The notes under the pieces: model-generated
What the model was told of the DNA's origin: nothing
Database searches by the model: none
Seen by the model: the letters and a program-made list of their open reading frames with translations, nothing else
Shown here: in pieces, positions 24,052 through 37,061 of the stretch
Layout: every line of letters begins with the position of its first letter
Position numbering within the stretch: position 1 is the stretch's first letter
Position numbers and translations under genes: made by a program
Origin: Fratercula arctica
Taxonomy: Eukaryota > Chordata > Aves > Charadriiformes > Alcidae
NCBI GenBank assembly: GCA_947846985.1
Contig: CANTUZ010000001.1
Location: 37,534,727 to 37,598,726 of the forward strand
Direction of reading: 5' to 3'
DNA length: 64,000 nt

Positions 24052-26734
24052 CTGGGAAGTTTTATAGGTTCTCAACTTTATCCCAAAATGAAAAAATGCT
24101 GTTTACATTCGCTAATGAAACTAGCAGGCATAACCAACTTCTAACCATATAATTTCATGAACAATTGCTGTGCATTAGGAATCCTGTTGGAAATAACCTG
24201 ACACCAAAGCTAAGCCACAAGAAGGAAACAGTTTAGAAACATGCTCTTAAATAATAGATCAGAAGATCACTTTTGCTAGACCTGGAAAAGAAATCTGGCA
24301 TACAGAGACATGGAAAGGTACTGTCAGAAAGAACAATGTTTAGGCCTCCAACCTTCTAGCTGTAGCATTGGCTAAAGAAGGTAAAAAAATCTCTTTTAAA
24401 ATGTTGACTTATAACCTTTTTTCTCTAACAAGGAAAATTAAAAGGAGTGCAAGGAGAAGAAATTTAAAAATAAAAATAAATCCTACTTCTCCTTTACTCT
24501 GACTAATATTTTACTTCAATCTCGCATGAGTTTTAGTACAAAAATAGTTAAAATGGAAAAGTCAGTTCTTTCAAAGTGAAGAACCGAAGCCAAAAAGAAA
24601 ATTTCTCATCAAAATTTTAGTCAAAATGTGTATGTTCTATCAAAAAACTGAATAAAAACTATGTATTGAGCTGTATTTGTTCTCTTCCTCTGTCAGTAGA
24701 CAATACTGGTATCCCTCCCTGCACCTCCCTCCACCCCAGTAAAAAGGAGATGCAGCAGCTCGTTTAAAAAATCCGGCCACTGGAAAGCAGAGTGAGACTT
24801 GGCAGGAGCAGCCTTCCCTATGGCAGAGATTGAGCTTGCGTCAGCAACGCTCTTGGAAGCTAATACTAAGGAGAGTAGATAACAAAGTGGGATTCATGTC
24901 ACTTACTTTTAGGCATCTGTACTGCTTTTAGACTACTACTATTAGACACCCACATTATTATTATTCACCCTAGACACTTTTTACAGTAAATAGAGAGGAA
25001 CAGGCATTTTTAAGGTGTTTCATCTGACCTGTTTTAAATATTTACATTGGGATGAGATAAATTTTACTCTAGTAGCATCTTACTTTCTTTAGTGGGAGTC
25101 ATAGGAGTTCATTGTATACCTCACTGTAGACATCTGTATTTGGTCATATAAATCCCAGACAAAAAGAAAACGAGATCACGGGAGAAAAAGAGGGAGAAAG
25201 ACTTCAGGGGACATCATAGCACCATAGTCCCTGATATGTATGCAACCTAAAATTTTAAAGCTAAGAAGTCACAAATTTAAAAATAAAAAGGATATAAGTA
25301 AAACAGCATCTCAAAAAGTACTTAAATATCTCAGTTCATCTTCACTGGATGGGTCAGAATCAGCATGTAGTCTTTTCCCCCTAATTCGAGACTGAAAGGT
25401 CATCTAGCTCACCACTCTGGCACTGCAAGTTTGTTCTGTGTGGTACACCTATCGGTGTCCTCACAGGTTTCAAAATATAGGAACTAAAGGAATGTTACTC
25501 TTTCCCTAAGGAAAGAACGATACAGTTTTTAAAAAGCACCCTCAGAGGATTATTTTTGTCTGAAATTAACTGTGAATGCTCTTTTTCCTGTTTTGGTTCC
25601 GTTTCTTTCTTCCAAATAATTCTCTTTGTTTTCACACATGTTAAGCTACTTACAAACAATAATTGTGGAGAAAGAAAGAGGTTAAACTCTAATGTATTAC
25701 TGGACTATATAGCTGGACTCAAAGCCATCAACTCAGCAAGGGGGTCAAAGTCATGACACAAAGGGGGTCATGACACTAAATTACGATTACTGCAAGGGAT
25801 TTTTTAATTTTTAAATTACCTTGCCATACAATTTCAACAATTTGAAACCTTTCCTTTTTTCCCAGAATGAGAAGAAAGCCAAACAACTGAGAGTGAAAAA
25901 GAATATTAAGAAAATAAACAATGCAGAAAATTTTCACTCCATCAGTGGAGACTACTTTTTTTCTTGCGATTATGGGAAAAGGCACACATAAAAAAGTGTT
26001 TTTCAGATTTATTTGTTACACTTTTTTTCACTTTACAAACAAATAGAAATGTGTAGCATTTTGTAAAAGACCACAGCTTAAAAGATCACAGGTATTGAGC
26101 ACTGTTTTTTGAAGCTTGTAAAGCTTTGTAATAGCAGAGAAGGTTGATAGCAGGAGTATTAATGGGAAGAAGAACTGAGTATGACAGGGAAGTTTTTAAA
26201 GTCTTTTGTCTCTTTCAGACTTGATACATTTCAGTACTTCAACCATTCCTAAGTACTTTCTTTCCCTACTAGAGTTTTAATATTCAGTTATACAATATTG
26301 CACTTCAGGTAATCTTATTTGTAAATGAATCTGTAGGATTGATGTTCATATGTAGTTTAATTTGTTAGACACAATGTTGGAAAGTCATAAACTCACTTTG
26401 CATCTTTACGTACTCATACATTAAAGGGGTATAATTTATAATAAACATCTGCTTTATAATACCAATGTGACAGAAGGCATTAGGCAAGGAAAACTGACTG
26501 TGAGTGTGAGACACCAAACACAAATATGCACATATATAATTAAATCTTTAAAATATAGCTGAGTGATTTTCTTATGCCAGTCCAAGGATTATTAATACAC
26601 ACGTCAATGTCAAATTTAATAAAGCTGTTGCATTAATTGTAACTATGGTGCCTTGTACTAACACCTGTCAAGGTATTTCTGGTGCAGAAAATCTTTGTCA
26701 TGAGTGAGCTAGATAACATAAATTATAAGTGAAC
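24052..26734. other. Unique noncoding sequence
   Basis: No gene seen. A short stretch near 25388-25450 (plus strand GGTCATCTAGCTC) could be a very old minus-strand CR1 3' fragment, but the match is too short to call. At 25749-25776 the palindrome-containing decamer GTCATGACAC occurs twice. Confidence 0.45.
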
Positions 26735-26900
26735 TAGCCTTTTACCTCAGGAGATCTGAATTCAAATACTGCTTTTAGTCTCAAATGAGTTGTTTGTCAC
26801 ACCCCACTGAACCTCCAAATATGGCACAGTTCTGCATGGCTGGAAATCTGGACTCAGGAGACGTGAAGGATTGGAATATCAGGCTGTATCACTAATCAAG
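26735..26900 (+). mobile_element. Possible MIR-like SINE head fragments
   Basis: Two short pieces resemble the front part of MIR-type SINEs: CTCAGGAGATCTGAATTCAAA (26748 onwards, quoted without its last bases) and CTGGACTCAGGAGAC (26848 onwards). The conserved core TGACCTTGGG is not found, so this is weak. Confidence 0.3.
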
Positions 26901-26932
26901 ATTATGGTGTATTGGCAGAGACAAGTAGGAAA

Positions 26933-26950
26933 GTGTGTGTGTGTGTGTGT
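26933..26950. repeat. (GT)9 microsatellite
   Basis: Nine GT units, seen directly. Confidence 0.9.
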
Positions 26951-29079
26951 AGCAATTGCCAGCTCCTTCCTTCACAAGCCAGCACTATTCATGTCTTAAA
27001 TTCCATAATCAGGAAGTTTGTTAACAAATTTTGGACAGAAAAATAAGCTGCTGTTACTGATGTCAGCTTTTGCAGATCAACCTCATACAACTGTCCATTA
27101 TATTCTCCCATCAGAAGCAATGGTATCCATGGGAATGCCAGACAGTGCCACTTGATCTCTTAAAATGCTGAACACCATCTTTTGAAGCCTAAATGCAAAG
27201 ACCTATGAAGACTGCAATCCTGTCAGTTTCATTTTCCAAGAACTCTCATGTAAAATAAAATTTTACAGAAGTGCCGCATCAAGAAAAAAAGGAAAAATTC
27301 CCAATGGAAAGTCAATAAAAATATTTTTAAACCAATATGAGCATCTATTAATATATCTTTGCAGAAATTTTATCCATTAAAATTAATCCACACAATTTTC
27401 ATTGAAAGTAAGGCACCATATCAAAAGACTGGAACAGTGCTAGACCTGTGTAGAATCACAACTCATGTTCATTTATACAAACATACAGAGCAAGCTAAAG
27501 GCAACTCCTAACATGTTCATGTGTACAATTTACAGCAACCATGGGAAGATGGCACGACCTTTCATCAGTAAGCAGAAGAGAGAAGAGGAGGATGCTGGCA
27601 GGATGCTAGAACCACACAAACATTAGTAGAGACCATGGTGAAGCCACATTTCAACTTGAAGTTCTTATTTTTGCATGTTCTCTTTTTAACGCACCTAACT
27701 CCCAGATGTGCCTTAAAGGGTTTTGTGCCACAATATGTGTCTCAAGTTTGTATAGGCTTAGCAATACATCATTAAGAATCTCTAGGCTGAACAAGGAGAT
27801 ACAAAGCCCCAGCTTGAAAGATGTTTATAATTTTAGAATAAAGCAAGGAAAACCCACATCAGCTCAGGGTCAAGTTGTTAGCATGCAGAGCACTAGGTTA
27901 ACTTTCAACAGTCCAAAGACAGACCTTCTGTACTACTGAAAGAAAGCAAGAAGGAAACAACATACCATCAGTATGCATAAGGCAAGCTGTAGTGGGTGGA
28001 TGCAAAGCAGAGAGTGACTGTTGCAACATAGCATAATGAGCCTCAAGTCCTCTATTAACGGACGTTTAATATACACCTTCCCAGTTTTACTAGCACAGTC
28101 CCCTGGGAGATCACAAAGATGAGGGGAGAACCATTTTACCTTTCCTGTCTTCCTAAGTGAAGGATCACAGCTGAACAGACCGAGATTTACAAAACAAAGA
28201 AGGATGAAAAGGACCTGCTTAGCAGGTGGGGTTTTTTTCCCTATGAGGTCTCAATACAGAAAAACAAGCTCACATTCCCATGTGAAAACCTAGGGGGGGG
28301 GGAAATAATCTGAGTTTTGCAATGTTCAGAAGCCAACAGAGAAACCAAGATGGCAAATATTTTGTGTCTTCATTAATAAAAAGCTGTCAGGCCTAATACA
28401 TATTCACCCAAATAGACAATTACTGTTTCACAAAGTAAATGTGTATTCAGTTATTTATTGAAACAACAATCCTATTTCAATCTCCTTTTAAAAAAATAAA
28501 TAATAAATTAAATAAATTATAAACCAAAGTCAAAATGAAGACCAAATACTATGCTTAATTGTGTTTATTATAGAAAGGGCTTGTATGGGAAAAAATAAGT
28601 CTTTGTAACTCACATGCTTGTGCCTATGTCTTGTAGCTGATATAGTCTTCTAGAACAGCACAGAACAATATTTTGACACACTGATTTTGTAATGGGGTAA
28701 GAAATAGTGAATAAGTAATGTGCAGTTGGTACATAAGAAGTACAAACACTTAAGGAATACAAATCACTTCATTTAGACTAGGTTTTCTGACATTTATCTT
28801 GAGATAAAGTAGGCATTAGAAGGCTATAGATACACACATATGTACACATATATTTGTGTCTGCTTTCTAACTAAACAAAGGAATGTAAGTATTGTTTCTC
28901 TCCCAAAGATAAACTGGTAGTAGTCAGATGTTTCTTTGATATATTCCTGTTTGTTTACAAAAACGTTCAGAATCCTGTTTTTCATAACAAAGTAGGAAAT
29001 AAACAAAGGAATTAAAAATGCATTAAACCTTGCCTTTGGTCACAGTTGTCAGTGCTATTTTCAATCAGAACTTTTCTCA
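26951..29079. other. Unique noncoding sequence
   Basis: Nothing recognised beyond a G-run near 28293 and A/T-rich simple sequence near 28490-28520. The frame at 27706-27939 has no known domain. Confidence 0.5.
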
Positions 29080-29316
29080 AACACTTTCACCTTTTCTTCA
29101 AGCTGCATTCTCAGGATTTGTTCCTTACTCACAGTCTTGCCTATCTGCTTCTCTGCACTTGCATCTCTCTGTCACAGACGCACACATCTTCAAAAACAGT
29201 AACTAGCAAAACTCCTTCATCCATATGGGCACATGCACTTGGTCTCAGTGCTTTGGATAGTGACAGGTGGCTGAATCTGGGGTGGACAGTGCTATTGTTT
29301 CAACTGTCTGGTTCCA
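29080..29316. repeat. Unclassified dispersed repeat, copy 2
   Basis: Second copy of the repeat at 23828-24051, about 5 kb away and in the same orientation; see that entry for matching blocks. It is more diverged and contains an extra segment around 29225-29290. Confidence 0.65.
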
Positions 29317-31447
29317 TAAAGGATCATAACTATCGATTGTAATTATCTTCCATGATCTGAAAGTAGATTTTGTCCAATGAATAAAAGACGCATGCTTGTG
29401 GGTACGGAGATTTAAAAGTATGCTTTAAAACGATTCATGCAGAACCCTGACATTACTGCACTACTGCATTTATACAAGAGACTACTATACAAGAAACCAA
29501 AACAATTTTAGAATTTTGAGATTCTCTGTCAAAGAAAAAAGAAAAGTTCAAAATGGATGAAAACCAATCAAGAATGAATTAAACTCATTGCTCTAGGACC
29601 ATAGAGTGACTATAATGACCACCAAGTGAGTAAAATCAGTGGTTATTGAAAGGAAAAAAGCTCACAAACTTTTGCTGAAATATAGGTTAAAAGAATTGAG
29701 TCTTTTAAAAAAGTAAAAAGAAAAAAAGAAAAAAATACTGAAGGATTTAGCTAATCCAAATATTATTTGTACTATAGATATCAAAAGATTTCTGGCAGAT
29801 GTTTTTAAGTAAAAAGTCTACCTCGGTCCATTTACTATGTCTTTTGATTCTGATGGCGCAGAAAGTTCTACGAGTGAGAAAGCTTGTGTTTTGATCTGGA
29901 GAAAAAAGGCAGAAGAATATCATCAATATCTCTGAAAAGCTTTGGAAAAAAACAGAGCCACTGATTTCAAATTAAACAATCAAACATGCAGATACCTGGG
30001 ACTAATGAACCTGGAAAACATGGTGAGTCAGAAAAGGTTATGAGTTTGCTCTTGATGCGGTTAAGACTGTGATCATCATGCCAGCCCAAAATGACAGGCA
30101 AGAGATACAAGGAGTCCTCGGAATGGTAAAGCATGAAAGAACATTTATAATGAGGAGTGCTACTGTGGAAAGCAAGCCAATGACGGTGATTTCCAAACCT
30201 TCATAAACACTTTCAAAGACCTAAGAAAAGGTGCTTTAAGTCCAAAGGTGCTTTGGCAGTGAAAATGAAATTAAGCTGTCTCCAGACTAACATCCAGTCC
30301 AGTAAGAGCTGGCTGGTCACAATTGGCAAATGAGTCATAAGCATTAAGGGAACCCACATGTCAGTACAGTCAAACACAGAAGGAGACTTTAGCCTTAGCA
30401 ACTGGATATGGTATGGCTCATGTCTTTAATTGCAGGAAGTCAGCACTAGTTGAAAACAAACTGTTTGTTTTGACACATATTGTTAAAACTTAGGCATGTG
30501 AAACTTCAGCAGACAGGATCTCCCTCTGGAGGCGTTCACAGGCATCTACTGGTTTTTATTGACTGTACAGGGAAGTGAAGCATGCATTTTTGGAAAACTG
30601 GTTCACTAGTTGCAAAAATGTAGTTGCCAGTTAGGGGACTAAGCTGGAACAAGTGGGTCCCATTCCCAAGATGTGAAAAATCTTTGATTACAGATATCAG
30701 ATCTGCAAATCAAGCACAAGTCTAAGATCTGAGGGCTGCAGACTTTCTTTCTGGAACATTTGGCAGAAGCGAGGTAGAACAGATTCAAGTGCAAGATATT
30801 GATACATCAAACAGAATTTTTAAAAGAAAGAAAAGTAGGGAGACCGTGATTCTCAGAACAATTGCTCAGGAGAGGAAGCTTCAGGAAGTGGTCCCAACTT
30901 TTAAGATAGGAATGGTTATCAACTGTCACTAGTCTTATCTGAAGTCAGAGCTCTCAGGTTTACGAGAAACTCTTTAAAGATACCACACATGGTGAACTCA
31001 GGTGTAATATATGAAAAAAATATTGAAAAAATATACAGTAAGACCATTTAGGCATACCAAAGGAGAAGATAATGTTTGGAAACAATATCTGCAAAGTAAA
31101 TATCAGCATTTACTTCGTACAGCAAGAACAAAAGCCAAATTAGAAAAAGAACTCATGTTTGTGACAGGAGGAACTGCACATAGAGCACAAATCAGGCACA
31201 GATTTGTTTATGTTAACTGAAGAAATTTATTGCTCCTACGCTCATAATCTCATTTCCCTGAGACAGCTTTGCAAATGGATAGTACAGCTGACTACATGGT
31301 TATGTATATTGTACCCATTCCTGCCAAACATACTATACTTAACACAGTAATATCTAAATATGGACATACGGCTTTTTGGTTACAAACAACCAAAAAACTT
31401 GCAGAGGAGTTTGATGTAGCCATACACATGAGGTCATGCAGTTTACA

Positions 31448-31465
31448 ACCTCTAGATCTAGAGGT
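31448..31465. repeat. 18-bp perfect palindrome
   Basis: ACCTCTAGATCTAGAGGT equals its own reverse complement. No function is assigned. Confidence 0.8.
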
Positions 31466-33363
31466 GTTACATCTCATTTTTTTCTGCCTTCCTTTTTAAA
31501 AGGTTAGAGAAGGCTTTTTATGCTGGTAGTTGGAAAATGGAATCTGAAAATATAGCTCGTTCCAAAAAAGCTTGTGGAATCAGCCTCTGATCATCTTATA
31601 ATGTAATTAAATTGCAGGATAACATCAATGAAGCATGAGACCATTACATCTTGACAATTTATTTTTTATTATAATTAATTACAAAATAAATAAAACAAAG
31701 CTGTCTTTCAGGATAGAAACATAGTAAAGAAAACAAAAATTTGCATAAGTATGCAAAGGCAAGTTCAAATAAACAAGCGAGTTGCCAAGAATTAATGTAA
31801 AAGTTAAATGAATCTTGCACATAATATCTCTTGTACCTAAATATCTTTCCATTAACAGGATGACAGAATGAGTGAAACTTCTTCAGCTTTCCTGAGAAGA
31901 AGGAAATGAGGAACACTGAAGTCTGCCATTGTGTCCCAGATGCTTTCACCAAGGGAACAGTTTCATCAGAGTACGGCAAATAAGAGATCACACTATCTAA
32001 ACAAACAGGATAACCAGTTTTTACCAGCAGCACTTTCATATCTCCAGAGAAACTTGCAAGTACAAACTATGACTGGACAACTCCCGTGAGACAAAAAATT
32101 AAGATGAAAAACTAAGTTATGAGCAAACTTAAACTACACATAAGTATTGCTTGAGTGAATATGTTGAATTTAGAAAAATGAAGATACTCGAGTGCATTTT
32201 TCCATTTTGAAATTAAAATTGCATTAAAAAACCAGTTAAGATGGTTTTTATAAAACCTTGATATCTGGAAAAGGAAAAGAACCCTAATTTTCAGGAAATA
32301 AATTAGTTTTTGTCATGAAAATAAATTTGTAGATCTTTTCATTTCACTCAGACAAAAACTAAAACATTGTACTTAGAATAAAGCCCAAAGCAATTTTCCA
32401 GTGTTGCAATTTAGCCACATAACTGAAAGAAAAAAAAATCAGTCTCAGAGTTTTCCATACTAACCCTTCTTTTATTTATGTGGGAAAGGAATAAGTTGGT
32501 ATTATACTTTTTCAGGTGCTCACATAATTTAATGAGAGGGTTCAAGTTGAAGTACTGCAGACATAATTTTAATTCCAACATGAGCGAAGCAAATCTCTGC
32601 TGATTACCCTGTTTTAGGATGACCTCTCCATACTTCATGAATACCTCAGCACTAGCACTCAGTGGATAATGCTTCCAGGTATTCCAGTATTTCACCATAT
32701 ATATTAGCACACATATTAGCAGAATATTAACTGTTCCATCACAGAAGGAAAAATAATGAAAGAAGCTCCTTCTAAGTCCCCTTCCAGTACACTAAAATAA
32801 ACAGCCTGCTTTCAAACGTGGCTTTTCACCCTAAATTTCATAGCTTTACAAGCATATAGGAGAGATTGATAGACTAGCACAGTGCTTGCTTGTGAGAACA
32901 GCAATATGCATTGGATAATTAAGAAAACGCAGGTACTAACTGCAGGATCATTGGTGGGACCATATGCATTACAAAAGTCATGCCCAGCCTACACGTGGAG
33001 TTTTTAGAAGCCACATCACTTAAAGTTCTTTTAATAATATGCATCCTCCTTCACAGAATTTATGGGAATGTAACAGCTTTTTTTTTCGATACAGCCTATA
33101 GAATATAGCCTGACTCTATCTGGAGCTGAGCATAAAGCTATAAATCAATAGATCCCTGCTAGTGTGATCAAGAGCCTATCTTTCAAAAATACCAGGAAAG
33201 CTAAGGCCTCTATGCACAGAAACACTATTTGCAACTCTTCTTCAGTGCTACAGACACTGCTCCCCAAGGCTCCATCAGGTTTTAAACAAAAAGAAAGGCA
33301 GGTCAATAACAAAATGATGAGAAAATTGAAAGGGTTCCTCTCTACAAAAATAAAACCCAACAC

Positions 33364-33401
33364 ATTATTGTTATTGTTGTTGCCATTGTTGTTGTTATTA
33401 T
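33364..33401. repeat. (TTG)n/(TTA)n microsatellite
   Basis: Trinucleotide repeats with interruptions, seen directly; they generate the Leu-run at the end of the plus frame 33164-33409. Confidence 0.85.
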
Positions 33402-34639
33402 GGCTATGACTAAAGATTGTGTTTATGTTTTTATAATGGATTCTGTAGGGTTAACACAGCAAGACCTTACTTATTCTATCACCTTCCTTTGGGTACAACC
33501 AAAGTCTTAATGAAAACCTGCTTTCATTTACCCAACAAACTTTAATTTCTCATTTTGTCAAACCGCAAACAATATATTTAACTGGTTGGGTGGGATAATA
33601 TTACTGTAATGAGCATGTGTCTGTATACTTTCATGACTGTAGACCTATACCTCACGCAGATTACACATGCAGTCATGTACTCATGACAGAAGTGCACACA
33701 TCTGGTTAAATAGATACAATGTGTATGCATGTTTGTGGCATTCTCAAGGTACCAATTAGCCCAACAAATAGCAAAAAAAGCATAAGTGGTATTTTCCCCT
33801 GACGCATTGAACCGCTTACAATGAAATCAGTATGAAAATACAGACTAGTCTAATGAAGCAGTCAATAGCGAATCAGGACATTTCAGGCATTTCTCCTGCA
33901 AGCAATGGAGTGTTGTATGAAAACCCTGGAATAGCTTCATCACTGTTATCTCCTGAGCTAGAAGGGGTATAGACCTATCAGCAGAGCATATTTTAAAACT
34001 AACTAGCTCTGCTGAGAAGCTGGGATCACTAGCTCAGTCACAGATGTCACTTACAGCGCCGGTTTTGGGATCTGAGCTTGCTCCTTGGCACACCTTCAAT
34101 CTGCAGGATGTGACACACAAACAAGATGAGCTCTAGCCAAGGGGTATCTCCAAAGCCAACATGTGGAAATGTTTGCTGTTTTTATACCTGATCCTATGAG
34201 CAATCTTGAGTGCGCTCTCCGGTCTCTGACATGGGCAACACCATGCAATAGTTTCCTTGTGTTTTTTCCTTGACACCATCACATACATGAGCCTTAACCC
34301 ACTTCTCTTGCAGTGTAAGCACTTGACAGACTGTATCTTTAAACAAAGCACAATTTCTGATTTCTCTGAAAGGTACAATGCATACAGAACAGACGTAAAA
34401 ATATATGCTTAGATTTTCTCTTGCTTGTTCTATAAATTCTCAGCATAAAAGCAGCTTTAGCTGGGCAAAACACATTATGGACATGCCTGGACTTTAGAAA
34501 CAGCAAGACATTCAGAAACAACCCCTTCTTCCATGTTTCTTTATGGATTGCCTCTAAACAGCGTCTGCACACTCTGCTACTTATTGTGAATATGTTCTTC
34601 AGGTGTTTGTCTCTCCCTACGCATCACACAAAGTGCAGG

Positions 34640-34680
34640 TGCCTCAGAGAATCCTGGACTGCAATCCAGGGTCTGAGGCA
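34640..34680. repeat. 41-nt imperfect stem-loop
   Basis: Outer arms TGCCTCAGA (34640-34648) and TCTGAGGCA (34672-34680) pair perfectly. After an internal loop (GAAT against G), CCTGGA pairs with TCCAGG around a 6-nt loop, giving 15 base pairs in all. It is short for a microRNA precursor. It could be a small structured RNA, a protein-binding palindrome or chance. Confidence 0.6.
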
Positions 34681-35884
34681 TAAAAGTTAGGTATTGTAAG
34701 GCTCAACATGATGTCTTTTTTTTTTTTTGGATTGGACTTTCTAGCCCCAGGCATGTTCAGTCTGCATCGACACCTAACAAATAAGCCATTGCAGCATCTC
34801 AAGCAAGACCCTTACAGCATTTCCCCTCCACCACTTTTATTTCTTGCCTGCAGCATCCTTATTCTGTCACCCCATCACATAACCCTACACAGAGTACTGC
34901 CTGACCTCAGACAGCAAGAACTGAACAAGACTTTTGCATTTCACTCTGCAACATTCTTTTGACTTGTTTCTTGTGCTATTGAAAGAGAAAAGATTGCAGA
35001 TGATTAATGGTAAAGCCACAAAAATTAAAATCTGGTAGGCACTATTTTCCCCTCTCTAAACATTTCAGTAGCAATGGGATAGAATTTCACTTTTCACTTC
35101 TGAACTTGCCGTTATTTGCACTAAAAGAATCATAAGTAGGTATGTCATTACCAAAGCTCTTCCTCAGTGCTGCTTCCCAGGACTGTGAAATCAATAAGTA
35201 CTTTCTGAAGCAATAGTACTGAAACTTAAAATGTGAATTTCTTAGTTTGCACTTTCTGCCAGGTTTTACATTTTCTTTTGCTTAAGCTTCTGTGTTCTGT
35301 ATGTTATTAAAAGAAAACAAACAAACGGATCTTCAGACTGTTGATAGCAATAGAGCATAATAATTCTTATGTGTTATTATTAAGGTGAAACAGCAGGAGT
35401 TTTAATCTACAGTGTATCAATATCATAGATCAAACTACCTCCTTCAGAGCAGTTGCAGTCTATCATCACAAAATAATCTACAATCACTATCATACGCCAT
35501 GCACAGGCAAGAAATCTGCCTATTAAAGCTTTTATTAATGCAGTCACACTGTATGCAAGGCTGCTGCTTGATAAGTTTCAGTATCCAATGCATTTACTTT
35601 TCCAATAAAAATATTCAAACTTTCATCGTATGGTCTAGTATGCTTTCTCTCTGCTAATGCTTTCTCTTAAGACAAAAATCTGAGCTGTAAGAATACATGA
35701 AAAAATGGTTTACTTCTGTATAGCTTCTGTACACTTTTCAGACAAGGATATTAATGCTATTTGCAAGCACTAATGAAAACTTTCAACACCTCTGTAAAAC
35801 AGATAAATTTATCTTGCAATAAATTATTGTTAATGCATAGAAAGGGACTGTGAGCTGCAAGACCAGCAACTCATAGTAGATCTT

Positions 35885-36012
35885 GAATTATTATTATTAT
35901 TGAATCCACATACGGATTATTGTGGAGCCAGATTATTACCCAATTATTATTGAATGCAGATCCAGATTGGTCCAGATTATTGAATTATTATTACTATTGA
36001 ATCCAGATCTTG
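35885..36012. repeat. Imperfect minisatellite, ATTATTGAATCCAGAT-type units
   Basis: Three related units made of an ATT run followed by GAATCCAcAT, GAATGCAGATCCAGATT or GAATCCAGATCTT start near 35889, 35942 and 35983, spaced about 40-53 bp apart, with an additional CCAGATTATT between them. Confidence 0.65.
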
Positions 36013-36268
36013 GATTCATCGCTAAGATAAATAGCTTCCTGACTGTGATCAGTAAGACCTTACAGAACTCTTGTTCCAGGAGGTTATTCGTAGCAAACAT
36101 CTTCTTAAGTAAAGGAAGAAGTAAGATCTGGAGGTATCACTGGCTTTCTGCTCTGCTCATCTCTTTCCCTCCATCCCCCTTCTCTTCCTCTCTTCTCCTT
36201 GATCATTTTGTACAAGAAATGCATTCTAACAGAAATGTAAAATCAGATACAAAAAGAACAAGAAAAAA

Positions 36269-36454
36269 GGAAGGAAGGAAGGAAGGAAGGAAGGAAGGAA
36301 GGAAGGAAGGAAGGAAGGAAGGAAGGAGGGAAGGAGGGAAGGAAGGAGGGAAGGAGGGAGGGAAGGAGGGAAGGAAGGAGGGAAGGAGGAAGGAGGGAAG
36401 GAAGGAAGGAAGGAAGGAAGGAAGGAAGGAAGGAAGGAAGGAAGGAAGGAAGGA
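36269..36454. repeat. (GGAA)n microsatellite, about 186 bp
   Basis: Tetranucleotide GGAA units with GGGA interruptions in the middle. The long frames on both strands (plus 35922-36491 and minus 36226-36489, Lys-Glu-Gly-Arg and Pro-Ser-Phe-Leu repeats) are artefacts of it. GGAA is the core ETS-factor binding site, and such arrays can act as enhancers in some contexts; that role is inference here. Confidence 0.95.
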
Positions 36455-37061
36455 ACTAGGAGAAAGAAAAGGTCATAATTCAGCTGCATAAGGAGAGGAG
36501 CATGAGAAGAACTTCCCTGACTAAGTAAGCAATCTTTAGTTCATACAGGGAAAACTGCAAGGTAATCTGTTTTAAAAGGATGCAAACTAAAAATGTCTCT
36601 AGACCGGAGGCCAAGCCTATGCCACTTTGTCCTTTCCCTTGATTGCTCAAACTGGAAGACAAAACTAAAGCACATTGTGCCCCTCTTGAAAAATGAGACA
36701 TCTTTCCTACAGGAGCGAGGGCATGGAAAAGGGGAGGAGACAATGTCATCCCAAACTGGGGTGTCAGTGCAGCAGACAGATTCACCAGGGCCCAGATCTG
36801 AGAAGCTCTGTTATAATCCCCAGCACAGACAAACCCGAGAAGATATTCTACACATTCTAATGCATGCCCCAAGCCCTAATGGAGTTTATGCATCTTGGTG
36901 AAAATCCTAAATCATCAAACAAATCGTCTCAAAAAGCTTTATGTGGACACAAAGATGTTATATGCATTTTCTCAATAATTTAACATGAAGACTGATGAAA
37001 TCAATAAGTATGCTGCTGAACTTCACAGGACGGATGGTTTGTGATTCAGAAATTTTAGGAA
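36455..37061. other. Unique sequence, nothing recognised
   Basis: Overlapping frames exist on both strands (36593-36901 plus, 36480-36872 minus), neither with a known domain or codon pattern that argues for a gene. Confidence 0.45.

Larger units (their letters stand above)
29317..35884. other. Unique noncoding sequence
   Basis: No gene recognised. It contains an A-rich patch near 29705-29745, an 18-bp perfect palindrome (31448-31465), a TTG microsatellite (33364-33401) and a GC-rich 41-nt stem-loop (34640-34680), listed separately. A splice-like pair on the minus strand bounds 34055-34100 and is open in two frames, but this is weak evidence. Confidence 0.5.

Noticed and set aside
25388..25450. 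Possible old CR1 3' fragment (GGTCATCTAGCTC)
   Set aside because: Match too short and no terminal repeats.
34055..34100. 46-nt minus-strand splice-bounded segment open in two frames
   Set aside because: Good splice signals but too short to judge; not called without transcripts.
35922..36491. 189-codon plus-strand frame and the 87-codon minus frame opposite it
   Set aside because: Most of each is the translation of the GGAA microsatellite; the rest has no domain.
36480..36901. Overlapping 130-codon (minus) and 102-codon (plus) frames
   Set aside because: Antisense open frames of similar length without domains usually mean chance; neither has supporting context.
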